Shown here piece by piece: positions 18,069 through 26,808 of a stretch of 35,359 nt of DNA. Each line of letters starts with the position of its first letter. The stretch's first letter is position 1. Source of the DNA: CBEUVQ01 sp965546615 (GTDB lineage: Bacteria > Bacillota > Desulfotomaculia > Desulfotomaculales > Desulfohalotomaculaceae). The position numbers were made by a program, and so were the translations under genes. The notes under the pieces are model-generated. The model was given only the letters and a program-made list of their open reading frames with translations. It ran no database searches and was not told the DNA's origin. The stretch covers positions 1 through 35,359 of the forward strand of contig CBEUVQ010000026.1 of NCBI GenBank assembly GCA_965546615.1, read 5' to 3'.

Positions 18069-18500
18069 TTACATGCTGTAAACTTGTTCTTTCGGCATCA
18101 GTTTAATGTCGTTTTGCTGCAGCACTTCAACAGCGGCATCTATCTGTTCCACCCGGAAAACCACCAGTGCTTTCTGCGGGTCTTTCTGCACAAAGGCATA
18201 AAGGTATTCGATGTTGATGCCGGCGTCGTCTAAAACACGCATTGCTTTGCTGAGCGAACCCGGTTGGTCGTCCACTTCCACCGCCAGCACTTCGGTGGTG
18301 CTGACGACAAAGCCGGCGGCGCGCAGTGCTTCTTTGGCCTGTTCAGGAACGTTGACAATCAGGCGCAGAATGCCGAAATCGGTGGTATCGGCGATGGACA
18401 GCGCCCGAATGTTGATGTTGTTTTTGCCCAGCACGTCGGTTACCTCTGCCAAGCGGCCGCTTTTATTTTCCAAAAAAACGGAGATTTGCTGCACTTTCAT
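18069..18500 (-). CDS. Tandem ACT-domain protein
   Basis: This 143-aa protein is made of two ACT folds: residues 1-70 (VQQISVFLENKSGRLAEVTD) and about 70-140 (VLAVEVDDQPGSLSKAMRVL). ACT domains bind small ligands, mostly amino acids, and regulate enzymes. This two-ACT type is commonly encoded next to phenylacetate-CoA ligase in anaerobes, as here: paaK ends 21 bases upstream. There is no catalytic domain. A regulatory or ligand-sensing role for aromatic amino acid metabolism is an inference. The ATG follows GGGAGGGAA. Confidence 0.85.
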   Translation of the reverse strand: MKVQQISVFLENKSGRLAEVTDVLGKNNINIRALSIADTTDFGILRLIVNVPEQAKEALRAAGFVVSTTEVLAVEVDDQPGSLSKAMRVLDDAGINIEYLYAFVQKDPQKALVVFRVEQIDAAVEVLQQNDIKLMPKEQVYSM

Positions 18501-18521
18501 TTTCAGTTCCCTCCCGTTTAT

Positions 18522-19820
18522 TTAATCCGTTAAACGCCGGTCGATAATTCTTTTGGCTTTACCTTCGCTGCGCGGTATCGACTTCGGTTCCACCAGTTTA
18601 ATTTTGGCGGATATGCCCAGTACACTTAAGATGCGTGCTTTAAGCCGCTTTTCTAAATCTTCCAGGCCGCGCACTTTGTCGGAGAACATGCGGTCGGAAA
18701 GTTCCACCCAAATTTCCAAGTCGTCCATCGTGCCGCGGCGGTCCACCACCAGCTGGTAATGCGGTTCGGTTTCGCCGAATTCCAACAGCACGCTTTCCAC
18801 CTGCGACGGGAAGATGTTTACACCGCGGATAATCAGCATATCGTCGGTGCGTCCGGTGACGCGTTCCATGCGCACAAAGGTGCGGCCGCACTCGCATTTT
18901 TCTTCATACAGCACCGAGATGTCTTTGGTGCGGTAGCGCAGCACCGGAAAGGCATCTTTGGTAAGCGCGGTAAACACTAATTCGCCCTTTTGGCCGTACG
19001 GCAGCGGCTCAAAGGTTTCGGGGTCGACAATTTCCGGAATGAAGTGGTCTTCAAACACATGCAGACCGTTTTGGCAGCTGCACTCGCACGCCACGCCCGG
19101 CCCCAGCACTTCCGATAAGCCGTAGATGTCATAGGCGGTGATGTTCCAGCGTTCTTCCAGCTGCCTGCGCATCGCATTTGACCACGGCTCGGCACCGAAA
19201 ATACCTGCTTTTAGTTTAATGCGGTCCCAATCAACACCGCCGGCGTGCGCTTCTTCCGCCATGTACAGCGCATAGGTGGGGGTGCAGGTTAAAACGGTGG
19301 TGCCGAAATCCTGCATCAGCATTAACTGACGCGCCGTATTGCCGCCGGATACCGGCACTACCGTCGCCCCCAGCTTTTCCGCTCCGTAGTGCACGCCCAA
19401 GCCGCCGGTAAACAGGCCGTAGCCGTAAGCGTTCTGCACCACGTCATTTTTTGTTCCGCCTGCCATTACCAGGCAGCGGGCCACTAAATTTCCCCAAGTT
19501 TCTATATCTCTTTGGGTGTAGCCGACAACAATCGGCTTGCCGGTTGTGCCGCTGGAGGCATGCAGGCGCACCACTTCTTCCAGCGGCACGGCAAACATGC
19601 CGAACGGGTAGGTGTCTCTTAAATCCTGCTTGGTGGTAAACGGCAGGTGTTTTAAATCTTCCAGCGTTTTAATGTCGCCGGGCAGAATACCTTTTTCTTT
19701 AAAGCGCCGCTGATAAAACGGAATGCTGTAAATCCGCTCCACCAGTGCCTTTAAACGGGTAAGCTGCAGTTCTCTGATTTGTTCGCGGGGCATTGTTTCA
19801 TTCTCCGGTTGCCAGTACAT
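18522..19820 (-). CDS. paaK: Phenylacetate-CoA ligase
   Basis: This enzyme activates phenylacetate or a related aryl acid to its CoA thioester using ATP, in the cytoplasm. The 432-aa product has the adenylate-forming signature SSGTTGKPIVVGYT (residues 89-102), a GLSEVLGPGVACEC block, a YRTKDIS motif and the C-terminal domain ending in PRSEGKAKRIIDRR. Length and N-terminus (YWQPENETMPREQI) match the anaerobic PaaK family. The ATG has GAGGAGG 11 bases upstream. It is paired with the ACT protein in one operon. No ring-degradation or indolepyruvate oxidoreductase gene is adjacent, so the role may be in fermentation or scavenging of aromatic amino acid products. Confidence 0.93.
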   Translation of the reverse strand: MYWQPENETMPREQIRELQLTRLKALVERIYSIPFYQRRFKEKGILPGDIKTLEDLKHLPFTTKQDLRDTYPFGMFAVPLEEVVRLHASSGTTGKPIVVGYTQRDIETWGNLVARCLVMAGGTKNDVVQNAYGYGLFTGGLGVHYGAEKLGATVVPVSGGNTARQLMLMQDFGTTVLTCTPTYALYMAEEAHAGGVDWDRIKLKAGIFGAEPWSNAMRRQLEERWNITAYDIYGLSEVLGPGVACECSCQNGLHVFEDHFIPEIVDPETFEPLPYGQKGELVFTALTKDAFPVLRYRTKDISVLYEEKCECGRTFVRMERVTGRTDDMLIIRGVNIFPSQVESVLLEFGETEPHYQLVVDRRGTMDDLEIWVELSDRMFSDKVRGLEDLEKRLKARILSVLGISAKIKLVEPKSIPRSEGKAKRIIDRRLTD

Positions 19821-19910
19821 CCAGCGTAAAACCTCCTCTTTTTTGCAGAAATCTATATCTCATTTGTATTCGGCAAAAAAATTATCTTCCCTGCATAAAA
19901 ATTCAAGTGT

Positions 19911-21257
19911 TTAAATTAATTCCACCGGTTTGCCCCACTGCTGCTGCAGGTCTAAATAGCTTTGACCGGTTAAATCTCTGCCGTGCATATCAAACGGGGC
20001 GGCGGGCAGCAGCACCACATCATATTCACGCAAAGACGCTGTTTGGCGGCAGGCGGCAAAATCAGCGGCGGTAAGTAAGCCTGCCGCCATGATATTGCCG
20101 CCGAAAAAGCGGTTTTCCACCGGGTGAAGCCGCAGCTCACATTCTCCTTGGTAGAGCCGCTCCAGTGCCGCGCGCAGCACCGGGTAAGCCAGGCGGGAGC
20201 ACAGCAGCAGCGCCCGCTTGGCGCGTCGCCGCCGCACCGCCGCTTCGATATCGCTTATTACTTCGGGGTGAATGTCGTAAGCCATCACCAATCCGGAGGT
20301 TTGCCCCGCCGGCTTGTCTATTTTAAGCGTCAGCTTCTCCCCGCCGCGGCGCAGTTCCACCGCCGGGTCTGCCGCTGCACGCACTTTTTCAAAGGCATCC
20401 ACCCGGCTTTTTACCGATATACCGCCCGCTTTAATCAGCACGTCGCCCATTTTAATGCCCGCTTTGTCTGCCGGCGAACCTTTAATTACCCCCAGCACTT
20501 CCGCACTTAAGTCGGTCGGCATCTGCGGCTCGCAGGTTATCGGCACACCACCGGGCTTACGCAGACTGTCGATGTGGGCGTGCAGTTTCTGCCAGGTATC
20601 TTTTGCAAACTGCAGCTCTTTGGGGGCGAGCTTGGTAAAGCCGGGCAGAAACACGCGCACTGTCTGTGCCCCGCACTGCTCAAGATACAAAACGGAGGCT
20701 GTTAAATCATCCCAGCCGGTAATGTGCGGCATCGCCACAATACTGCCGTGATACGGCACGCCGTACTGCTGAAGCAGCTTGGCGGCGGCAACCGCTTTTT
20801 CCGCCCGACGGTCGTGCATCAGCTTGGCACGCATGCTGCACGACGCACTGTTTAACGACAGGTTGACGGCCAGCGGAGCAAGAGCCTTTAGTTTTTCCGC
20901 CACCTTTTCATCAATCAGCGTGCCGTTGGTGGTGAGCTGCACCGGCGTGTGCGGCATGGTGCGCCGAATTTCCGCCAAAATATCCAAGCACTGCGGGTGG
21001 GTGAGCGGCTCGCCTTCCATAATTTTGCTCACCGATTCGCCGATCACCACCGGCTTATTTTCATCCATAAAGCTCAGCGCGGTGCGCACGGTATCGATGC
21101 TTAAATGGGGAATGCGGTAGCTCTGCACCTGCGGCGGGTTTTGATGATGGCTGCAAAAAACACAGCGAACATTGCACACCGATGTAAGCGGCAGAATGTT
21201 CGCTTGGCGGGCGGAGTAATATAACAGACTTTCGATATACGCTTGATCGCTACCCAC
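19911..21257 (-). CDS. Radical SAM protein with internal PDZ and DUF512-like C-terminal region
   Basis: This 448-aa protein begins with a radical SAM core: Cys28, Cys32 and Cys35 form the CxxxCxxC cluster motif, and EGEPLTHP and LTTNGTLID are SAM-domain motifs. Residues about 252-316 (GVIKGSPADKAGIKMGDVLI) are a PDZ domain. The C-terminal part has NRFFGGNIMAAGLLT, resembling the DUF512 motif of PDZ/radical SAM/DUF512 proteins. In those proteins the PDZ usually comes first; here it follows the radical SAM core. The substrate is unknown. It starts with GTG eight bases after GGAGG and appears monocistronic. Three DnaA boxes lie directly upstream. Confidence 0.8.
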   Translation of the reverse strand: MGSDQAYIESLLYYSARQANILPLTSVCNVRCVFCSHHQNPPQVQSYRIPHLSIDTVRTALSFMDENKPVVIGESVSKIMEGEPLTHPQCLDILAEIRRTMPHTPVQLTTNGTLIDEKVAEKLKALAPLAVNLSLNSASCSMRAKLMHDRRAEKAVAAAKLLQQYGVPYHGSIVAMPHITGWDDLTASVLYLEQCGAQTVRVFLPGFTKLAPKELQFAKDTWQKLHAHIDSLRKPGGVPITCEPQMPTDLSAEVLGVIKGSPADKAGIKMGDVLIKAGGISVKSRVDAFEKVRAAADPAVELRRGGEKLTLKIDKPAGQTSGLVMAYDIHPEVISDIEAAVRRRRAKRALLLCSRLAYPVLRAALERLYQGECELRLHPVENRFFGGNIMAAGLLTAADFAACRQTASLREYDVVLLPAAPFDMHGRDLTGQSYLDLQQQWGKPVELI

Positions 21258-21280
21258 AGATTAAACCTCCGGTATGTAAG

Positions 21281-21324
21281 TTATTCACAAACTTATCCAC
21301 ATTATCCACAGGATTTGTTCCACA
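21281..21324 (+). promoter_or_regulatory. Cluster of three DnaA boxes upstream of the radical SAM gene
   Basis: TTATTCACA (21281-21289), TTATCCACA (21293-21301) and TTATCCACA (21302-21310) lie head to tail. Two match the DnaA consensus exactly and one matches the relaxed form. A degenerate fourth (TGTTCCACA, 21316-21324) follows. They fall between tsaD and the start of the radical SAM gene, where DnaA binding could affect transcription or titrate DnaA. No AT-rich unwinding element or dnaA/dnaN gene is adjacent, so an origin is unlikely. Confidence 0.7.
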
Positions 21325-21346
21325 GAACATGGGTTTATGGGGATAA

Positions 21347-21369
21347 CCGGCCTGTTTTTATCAGGCCGG
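21347..21369 (-). terminator. Stem-loop after tsaD
   Basis: CCGGCCTG and CAGGCCGG form a perfect 8-bp stem with a seven-base loop about 8 bases past the tsaD stop. There is no T run after it on the minus strand, so it may be a weak terminator or an RNA-stabilising hairpin. Confidence 0.45.
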
Positions 21370-21376
21370 CCGCCGC

Positions 21377-22390
21377 TTAACCCTCCAGCTGCAGCCCCGG
21401 CACCGCGTTTAACGTCAGCTCGGCAAATTCACCGCGCATGTATTTGTACCAGCCGACACAGGCAATCATTGCAGCGTTGTCGGTGCATAACACCGGCGGC
21501 GGGTAAGTCACGGCGATGTTTTTGGCAGCGGCTTTTTCGGTGAGCTGACGGCGCAGCAGGCCGTTGGCCGCCACCCCGCCGGCGAGCATAACGGTGCCCA
21601 CTTTGCAGTAATCCGCAGCTTTAAGCGTTTTATCCACAAGTACATCCACAACCGCCTGTTGAAAACCGGCGGCCAAATCCGCTTTGTTTACTTCAATGCC
21701 TTTCTGCGCCGCCCGGTTGAGATAGTTGAGCACCGCCGACTTTAAACCGCTGAAGCTGAAATCCAAACTGCCTTCTTCCAAATAAGCGCGCGGCAGCGCT
21801 ACAGCGGCGGCGTCACCGCTTTCCGCCAAACGGTCGATCAGCGGGCCGCCGGGATAGCCCAGCCCCAGCGCACGGGCCACTTTGTCAAAAGCTTCACCGG
21901 CGGCATCGTCGCGGGTGCTGCCCAAAAGTTTAAAGCTGCCGTGGCGTTCAATCAGCACCAAATCGGAATGACCGCCGGAAACAATCAGGCACACCAGCGG
22001 AAACTGCAGATCCGGCCGGTGCAGAAAGTTGGCGTAAACATGCCCTTCGATGTGGTTTACGCCGATCAGCGGAATATCCAGCGCATAGGCCATCGCTTTG
22101 GCGGCCGACACCCCCACCAGCAGCGCGCCCACCAGCCCCGGGCCGTGGGTGACGGCAACGGCGTCGATATCTTTATAGGTAACCCCCGCCTTTTGCAGTG
22201 CTTCGATAATGACGTGATTAATCAGTTCCAAATGCTTGCGGGACGCCACTTCCGGCACTACCCCGCCGAATTTTTGATGCACCGCAATCTGCGATGCAAT
22301 AACGTTCGACTTTATTTCGCTGCCGTCAACCACCACCGCGGCAGACGTTTCATCACAGGATGTTTCAATTCCCAGTATTGTTACACTCAT
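21377..22390 (-). CDS. tsaD: tRNA N6-threonylcarbamoyladenosine transferase TsaD
   Basis: TsaD transfers the threonylcarbamoyl group to A37 of ANN-decoding tRNAs, working with TsaB and TsaE. The 337-aa product has the family start (ILGIETSCDETSAAVV), the metal-binding HIEGH motif (His113, His117), CLIVSGGHSDLV, and a C-terminal NAAMIACVGWYKY block. Length is typical. The ATG overlaps the rimI stop (TAATG), showing translational coupling. It is last in the cluster tsaE-tsaB-rimI-tsaD, an arrangement common in Firmicutes. Confidence 0.97.
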   Translation of the reverse strand: MSVTILGIETSCDETSAAVVVDGSEIKSNVIASQIAVHQKFGGVVPEVASRKHLELINHVIIEALQKAGVTYKDIDAVAVTHGPGLVGALLVGVSAAKAMAYALDIPLIGVNHIEGHVYANFLHRPDLQFPLVCLIVSGGHSDLVLIERHGSFKLLGSTRDDAAGEAFDKVARALGLGYPGGPLIDRLAESGDAAAVALPRAYLEEGSLDFSFSGLKSAVLNYLNRAAQKGIEVNKADLAAGFQQAVVDVLVDKTLKAADYCKVGTVMLAGGVAANGLLRRQLTEKAAAKNIAVTYPPPVLCTDNAAMIACVGWYKYMRGEFAELTLNAVPGLQLEG

Positions 22391-22845
22391 TACTTTACCT
22401 CGCTATCTATACCCTGCAGATTTTCTTTCCACATAATAATGGCATCTTCGTTGGTGTCGGTATAATAGTTTTTGCGCACGCCCAGCTCTTTAAAGCCCAG
22501 GCTTTGATACAGCCGGCGGGCATAAGCGTTGGAAGGGCGCACTTCCAGCGTCATGCGGTTAATGCCGTTCTGCGCCGCTTTGTTCATCAGCTGCTGCATC
22601 AACAGGCGGCCGATTTTGCGGTTGCGGTGTGTCGGTGCAACCGCAACATTGGTAACGTGTGCTTCATCTAAAATCATCCACATGCCGGCATAGCCCACCA
22701 CCACATCATCCAGCAGCGCCACGGTGTAGTAGCTCAGCTCGTTGTAGAGAATTTCATAGGTAAAGGCATGATCCGACCACGGGGTAAGAAATGAAACGCG
22801 CTCTACCTTCAGCACATCGGGAATGTGCTTTAACTGCATCGGCAC
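22390..22845 (-). CDS. rimI: Ribosomal-protein-alanine N-acetyltransferase RimI family
   Basis: This GNAT-fold acetyltransferase of 151 aa carries the acetyl-CoA binding region VTNVAVAPTHRNRKIGRLLM (Q/RxxGxG/A-like) and NAYARRLYQSLGFKELGVRKNYY near the end, the RimI signature. RimI acetylates the N-terminal alanine of ribosomal protein S18. The frame opens with GTG at 22845, ten bases after GAGGAAAT; an ATG two codons later is an alternative. It sits between tsaB and tsaD, its usual place. Confidence 0.93.
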   Translation of the reverse strand: MPMQLKHIPDVLKVERVSFLTPWSDHAFTYEILYNELSYYTVALLDDVVVGYAGMWMILDEAHVTNVAVAPTHRNRKIGRLLMQQLMNKAAQNGINRMTLEVRPSNAYARRLYQSLGFKELGVRKNYYTDTNEDAIIMWKENLQGIDSEVK

Positions 22846-22858
22846 AAACTTAATTTCC

Positions 22859-23563
22859 TCAGCGGGATTGTTGTCTTTCAGCCCATTTCACCTCAGCTTC
22901 CGACAGGCGGATATATTCCGGCAGCACCGTCAGCGGGTCGGCCGCCCGACCCTGCATAAACATGTGCGCGCCTAATTCCGCCACCGCCGCACCGCGCGGC
23001 AGCATAACGGCGGCGGGAGCAAATTCCGCCCGCTCTTTTAACGCATCGCAGAGCTGCTGCCGGTAAATATCCACGCCGTCACCCAAAAACATTACCGGAT
23101 CGCTGCTGCGGTTTAACTGCCGTATAAGTTCTTCTATCGGTACTGCCATCGGCCCCGCCAGTTTTTTTAAGGCGGTGCCGCCTTGGTAAATGCCGGCGTA
23201 AACTTCGTTTTTGCGGGCATTTAATATCGGGCAGATCAGCCCGCGGCAGCCAATTAACGGATAAGCCAGCGCATCCAGCGTGGGTACCGCCGCCAGTTTA
23301 AGCCCCAGCACGTGTGCCAGCGTTTTGGCGGTGGCAATGCCGATGCGCAGCCCGGTAAACGAGCCCGGCCCGCCGGACACCGCAATGCCGGTAAGCTGCT
23401 GCGGTGTAATCTGCGCATCGCTGATTGCCTCTTTAATCATCGGCAGCAGATTAACGGAATGAGTGCGCTTGTTGTTGATAAATCTTTCGGCCAGCACTTT
23501 GTGCTCCGACACAACGGCCGCACCGGCTACCGGTGTTGCCGCTTCAATCCCCAGTACAAACAA
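22859..23563 (-). CDS. tsaB: tRNA t6A biosynthesis protein TsaB
   Basis: TsaB is the dimerisation partner of TsaD in t6A synthesis, with an ASKHA fold lacking the metal site. The frame extends upstream to 23707, but homologues begin near FVLGIEAATPVAGAAVV. A TTG at 23563 with GAGGAG ten bases upstream gives a 234-aa protein of normal size, and this start is used here. It contains the family motifs GGPGSFTGLRIGIATAK and LNARKNEVYAGIY. It overlaps the end of tsaE by 20 bases, which is consistent with coupled translation. Confidence 0.92.
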   Translation of the reverse strand: MFVLGIEAATPVAGAAVVSEHKVLAERFINNKRTHSVNLLPMIKEAISDAQITPQQLTGIAVSGGPGSFTGLRIGIATAKTLAHVLGLKLAAVPTLDALAYPLIGCRGLICPILNARKNEVYAGIYQGGTALKKLAGPMAVPIEELIRQLNRSSDPVMFLGDGVDIYRQQLCDALKERAEFAPAAVMLPRGAAVAELGAHMFMQGRAADPLTVLPEYIRLSEAEVKWAERQQSR

Positions 23564-24017
23564 TTTTTGACAGCTCCTCAATGATGTGATGATATTTTTC
23601 GCCGTTGGCGGTAAACTTAAGCAGGCGCTCATTTTCACCCGGCGATACAATTTTAAGTTCCAGACGCTCGTCCGGCAAAACGGCGCTGACTTTCTCCGGC
23701 CATTCAATCAGCACAACGCCGTCACCGTAAAAATACTCTTCGTAGCCCAAATCTTCCATTTCTTCCGGGCCGCTCAGCCGGTAAACATCCATGTGGTAGA
23801 GCGGGCAGCGCCCTTGATATTCGTTAATCAATGTAAAAGTAGGGCTGGTAACGCGGCCGGTTACCCCCAAGCCTGCCGCCACCCCTTGGGAAAAATGGGT
23901 TTTGCCCGCCCCCAAATCGCCGTACAGGCAGACAACATCGCCGGGCTGCAGAAGTTTGCCGACAAGCGTTCCCACCCGGCGGGTCTGCTCCGGCGAATGT
24001 GATGTTATTTCAAGCAT
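23544..24017 (-). CDS. tsaE: tRNA t6A biosynthesis ATPase TsaE
   Basis: TsaE is a P-loop ATPase that cycles the TsaBD complex. The 157-aa product has a Walker A motif (GDLGAGKT, residues 33-40), the FTLINEY segment, HMDVYRL, and VVLIEWPEKV, all typical of the family. The ATG at 24017 begins MLEITSHSPEQT. It is first in the t6A cluster; the gene upstream is separated by a terminator. Confidence 0.95.
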   Translation of the reverse strand: MLEITSHSPEQTRRVGTLVGKLLQPGDVVCLYGDLGAGKTHFSQGVAAGLGVTGRVTSPTFTLINEYQGRCPLYHMDVYRLSGPEEMEDLGYEEYFYGDGVVLIEWPEKVSAVLPDERLELKIVSPGENERLLKFTANGEKYHHIIEELSKIVCTGD

Positions 24018-24111
24018 ATTTCCACCTCATCAATATTATAAACAGCATTTAACAATTTCAACAGCCCCTTTAGACGGCGCTGCCGATTTTTAATAACTTT
24101 CGGCGGCAAAT

Positions 24112-24143
24112 AAAAAAGCACGTGCTTGATAGCTAACACGCGC
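24112..24143 (-). terminator. Intrinsic terminator of the response regulator gene
   Basis: On the minus strand GCGCGTG pairs with CACGTGC (one G-U pair) across a loop, followed by TTTTTTA. It lies 8 bases after the stop codon of the response regulator. Confidence 0.8.
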
Positions 24144-24151
24144 ATTTTTGA

Positions 24152-24559
24152 TTACAACGCCCACTCGTTATTTAATACATTTATACTGCGGTTCCAGCCG
24201 TATTCATCAATGGCATCTAAAATATCCTGCACATTGAAAGGCTTGGCCAAACATTTTACAGCACCGCTTTCCAGCGCACGATAAATCACATCTTCGGTAT
24301 TGTTGGCAGTCATCATCACTACCTCGGTGCGAGGCGATATAATTTTAATTTTGTCCAGCGCTTCAAATCCGTCCATTACCGGCATGCGGATGTCCATAAA
24401 CACCAAATCGGGCTTTTTGCGTTTTACCGCCTCCACAGCTTCCAGGCCGTTTTTAGCGGTAACGGCGTTGTGGCCGGCATCGGTAACCAACGTTTCCAGC
24501 AGATAGCGCACACCTGATTGATCATCTACAATCAAAATATTGTAAGCCTCTTTGGTCAT
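24152..24559 (-). CDS. Single-domain response regulator (Spo0F-like)
   Basis: This stand-alone receiver domain (135 aa from this start) has no output domain. The acidic pocket Asp12-Asp13, the phospho-acceptor Asp56 (LVFMDIRMP), Thr84 and Lys106 are all in place and match Spo0F spacing (54/82/104) with a two-residue offset. Such proteins relay phosphate, Spo0F in the sporulation phosphorelay. The ATG at 24559 is preferred because GGGG lies upstream and MTKEAYNILIVDD fits the family; the frame extends 13 codons further to 24598. No histidine kinase is adjacent. Identification as Spo0F is likely but not certain. Confidence 0.85.
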   Translation of the reverse strand: MTKEAYNILIVDDQSGVRYLLETLVTDAGHNAVTAKNGLEAVEAVKRKKPDLVFMDIRMPVMDGFEALDKIKIISPRTEVVMMTANNTEDVIYRALESGAVKCLAKPFNVQDILDAIDEYGWNRSINVLNNEWAL

Positions 24560-24663
24560 CGTTCTCACCCCTTCGACACCAGCTGACACTAATTGCATAT
24601 CCAGTATATATTTACCATTGTATTGTTTATTCTCTGTTTGTTCTGCCTTTTCCTGCCAACTTT

Positions 24664-25788
24664 TTATAATATTTTTTGCCCGTTTACAAAAACTTGTTCA
24701 ACCTGACAGCGCACATCAAAAATCGGCCTGTTGAGAATGACAATGTCGGCATCTTTGCCCGGCGCCAAACTGCCCAGGCGGTGCTGCACACCTAAAATTT
24801 CGGCGGCGTTGACGGTAACCGCCTTTAAAACTTCATCTTCCGGCAGGCCGCCGCGCACCGTCAGTGCCGCTGACAGTGCCAAATATTGGACAGGTACTTC
24901 GGGGTGGTCGGTCATTATGGCAAACTTTACTCCCGCCTGATACAAACAGGCGGCGTTTTTTATATCCATCCCGGCCAGCTCCGGTTTGCCGCGGTTGGAA
25001 ATAATCGGCCCGATCACCGCCGGTATCTGCTTTTCCGCCAGCAGATCCGCTACTTTGTAACCTTCGGTGCAGTGTTCAATAACAATTTTAATGCCGAATT
25101 CATCGGCAATGCGTACCGCAGTGACAATATCATCCGCCCGGTGAGCGTGCACCCTAAGCGGCAGTTCACCGGCAATTACCGGCTGCAGTGCCTCATTTTT
25201 TAAACTGCGCTGCTGCTTATTTTGCCGCCTGCATTCGACGGCTTCCAGCAGTGCTTGGCGCAGCAGGGCGGCATTGGCCATGCGGGTTTGCGGCGTTTTT
25301 TTGCTGCCGCCGTACACCCGCTTGGGGTTTTCGCCCAGCGCCGCTTTAATGCCGGCCGGCCTTTTTACCACCATTTTATCGATAATGCGGCCGGCGGTTT
25401 TGATAACCGCCATCTCCCCGCCGATGACATTCGCACTGCCGGGAGCGACAGCAGCGGCGGTAACCCCGCCGGACAGAGCATCGCGAAAGGCAATATCATT
25501 TGGGTTGACAGCATCGATAACCCGCAGATGCGGTGTGATGGGATCGGTGGCTTCGTTGCCGTCGTCACCTTCAATGCGGTAAATTTCTTCAAAAACCCCT
25601 AAGTGACTGTGGGCATCGATAAAGCCGGGCAGCACGTATTTGCCGGCGGCATCGATAATTTCAGCACCTTCCGGCAGCGGTAAATCCGCACCCACCGCCG
25701 CTATTCTGCCGCCGTCAACTAAAACGGTGCCGCGCTGCAAAACCCGCCCGCACATCGAATAAACAGTTCCGCCTGTAATTGCCAGCAT
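24664..25788 (-). CDS. Amidohydrolase family protein
   Basis: This 374-aa metal-dependent hydrolase belongs to the imidazolonepropionase/dihydroorotase-like superfamily. GKYVLPGFIDAHSHLG near residue 50 supplies the HxH metal ligands, RVHAHRADDI and KIVIEHCTEG supply further His ligands, and FAIMTDHPEVP supplies the conserved Asp. The C-terminus closes the beta-sandwich (LGSLAPGKDADIVILNRPIF). No signal peptide is seen. The ATG at 25788 has AGGAGA upstream. Neighbours do not form an obvious pathway, so the substrate cannot be named. Confidence 0.88.
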   Translation of the reverse strand: MLAITGGTVYSMCGRVLQRGTVLVDGGRIAAVGADLPLPEGAEIIDAAGKYVLPGFIDAHSHLGVFEEIYRIEGDDGNEATDPITPHLRVIDAVNPNDIAFRDALSGGVTAAAVAPGSANVIGGEMAVIKTAGRIIDKMVVKRPAGIKAALGENPKRVYGGSKKTPQTRMANAALLRQALLEAVECRRQNKQQRSLKNEALQPVIAGELPLRVHAHRADDIVTAVRIADEFGIKIVIEHCTEGYKVADLLAEKQIPAVIGPIISNRGKPELAGMDIKNAACLYQAGVKFAIMTDHPEVPVQYLALSAALTVRGGLPEDEVLKAVTVNAAEILGVQHRLGSLAPGKDADIVILNRPIFDVRCQVEQVFVNGQKIL

Positions 25789-25937
25789 TTAACTTTTCTC
25801 CTGTTTTTTTACAATTTAATTTATTATCCAGCCTTATTATAGTGCTTTTCGGGGGTATTCGTGATATTTAACAAAATTCCTTCTGCATGATAAATATTCT
25901 AAATCTTATTTGTTTTATATAATTCTTCGACAATTTT

Positions 25938-26651
25938 TTACAAACATTGCCGTGCCGATTTGACAAATTCCGCAAACAGTTTGAATGCCAAGCGATCTGA
26001 GGCGTACATCACTTCGGGGTGATACTGCACGCCGATGACAAATTTTTTATGCCGATGTTCAACGGCTTCAATTACACCGTCGGGAGCAGCTGCCGCCACT
26101 ACCATGCCGCTGCCGGGTTTGCCCACCATTTGATGATGAAAACTGTTTACTTTGATGGGCTTTGTACCGAGCAGTTTGGCAAACAGCGTACCCTCCACCG
26201 GGGTGACGGTGTGGGTGGGATACCATTTGGGGGCCGCCTGGTTGTGCTTAATGGGGTTGGAAATCTGCCGGGAAATATCCTGACACACCGTGCCGCCGGC
26301 GGCGACATTGAGCACCTGGGCACCGCGGCAGATGCCGAAAACCGGCATATCTTTCTGCAGCGCCACTTTGGCCGCCTGCAGTTCAAAAGCATCGGCCGCC
26401 GGACAAATTTCACCGCCGGCAGGATGCGGCTGCTCGCCGAACAAAAGCGGGTCGATATCGCCGCCGCCCGGCAAAATAAGACCGGCGCACAAGTTTAAAA
26501 GCTGCGGCACGGCAGAAAGCGGTGCGGTAACCGGCAGCATCAGCGGCACACCGCCGGCGGCCGCCACCGCCTCGGCATAGTATTTGCTCAGCCAAATGCG
26601 TTCGGCAGATTCATCAAAACGGCAGGTAATGCCGATAACCGGTGCAGTCAC
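25938..26651 (-). CDS. Class I glutamine amidotransferase-like (gamma-glutamyl-GABA hydrolase family) protein
   Basis: This peptidase C26 family protein hydrolyses gamma-glutamyl amide bonds, as PuuD does with gamma-glutamyl-GABA. The catalytic triad is visible: Cys108 in FGICRGAQ, His211 and Glu213 in QYHPEV. The oxyanion region PGGGDIDP precedes it. The frame opens at 26732, but the family start is close to APVIGITCRF, and a GTG at 26651 has AGGAGG six bases upstream, giving 237 aa. The substrate is not certain. Confidence 0.88.
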   Translation of the reverse strand: MTAPVIGITCRFDESAERIWLSKYYAEAVAAAGGVPLMLPVTAPLSAVPQLLNLCAGLILPGGGDIDPLLFGEQPHPAGGEICPAADAFELQAAKVALQKDMPVFGICRGAQVLNVAAGGTVCQDISRQISNPIKHNQAAPKWYPTHTVTPVEGTLFAKLLGTKPIKVNSFHHQMVGKPGSGMVVAAAAPDGVIEAVEHRHKKFVIGVQYHPEVMYASDRLAFKLFAEFVKSARQCL

Positions 26652-26783
26652 AGTAATCCTCCTGTTCGCCGCAAAAGCGGTGGTTTTGTTGTTTATATTT
26701 AATGTATGCGGCTGCAGCATACATTTTGCCACCGGCGTACCTTTTCAAAAAGCGGCGTTAAACTGCTCTCTGCCGTTAAATAC

Positions 26784-26808
26784 AAAAAAGCACGGAAATA
26801 TCCGTGCT
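26784..26808 (-). terminator. Intrinsic terminator of the EndoAI-EndoA operon
   Basis: On the minus strand AGCACGGA and TCCGTGCT form a perfect 8-bp stem with a TATT loop, followed by TTTTT. It starts at the endoA stop codon. Confidence 0.9.

Noticed and set aside
21281..21324. Replication origin at the DnaA box cluster
   Set aside because: There is no dnaA, dnaN or other origin-linked gene nearby, no AT-rich unwinding region beside the boxes, and no switch in gene direction.
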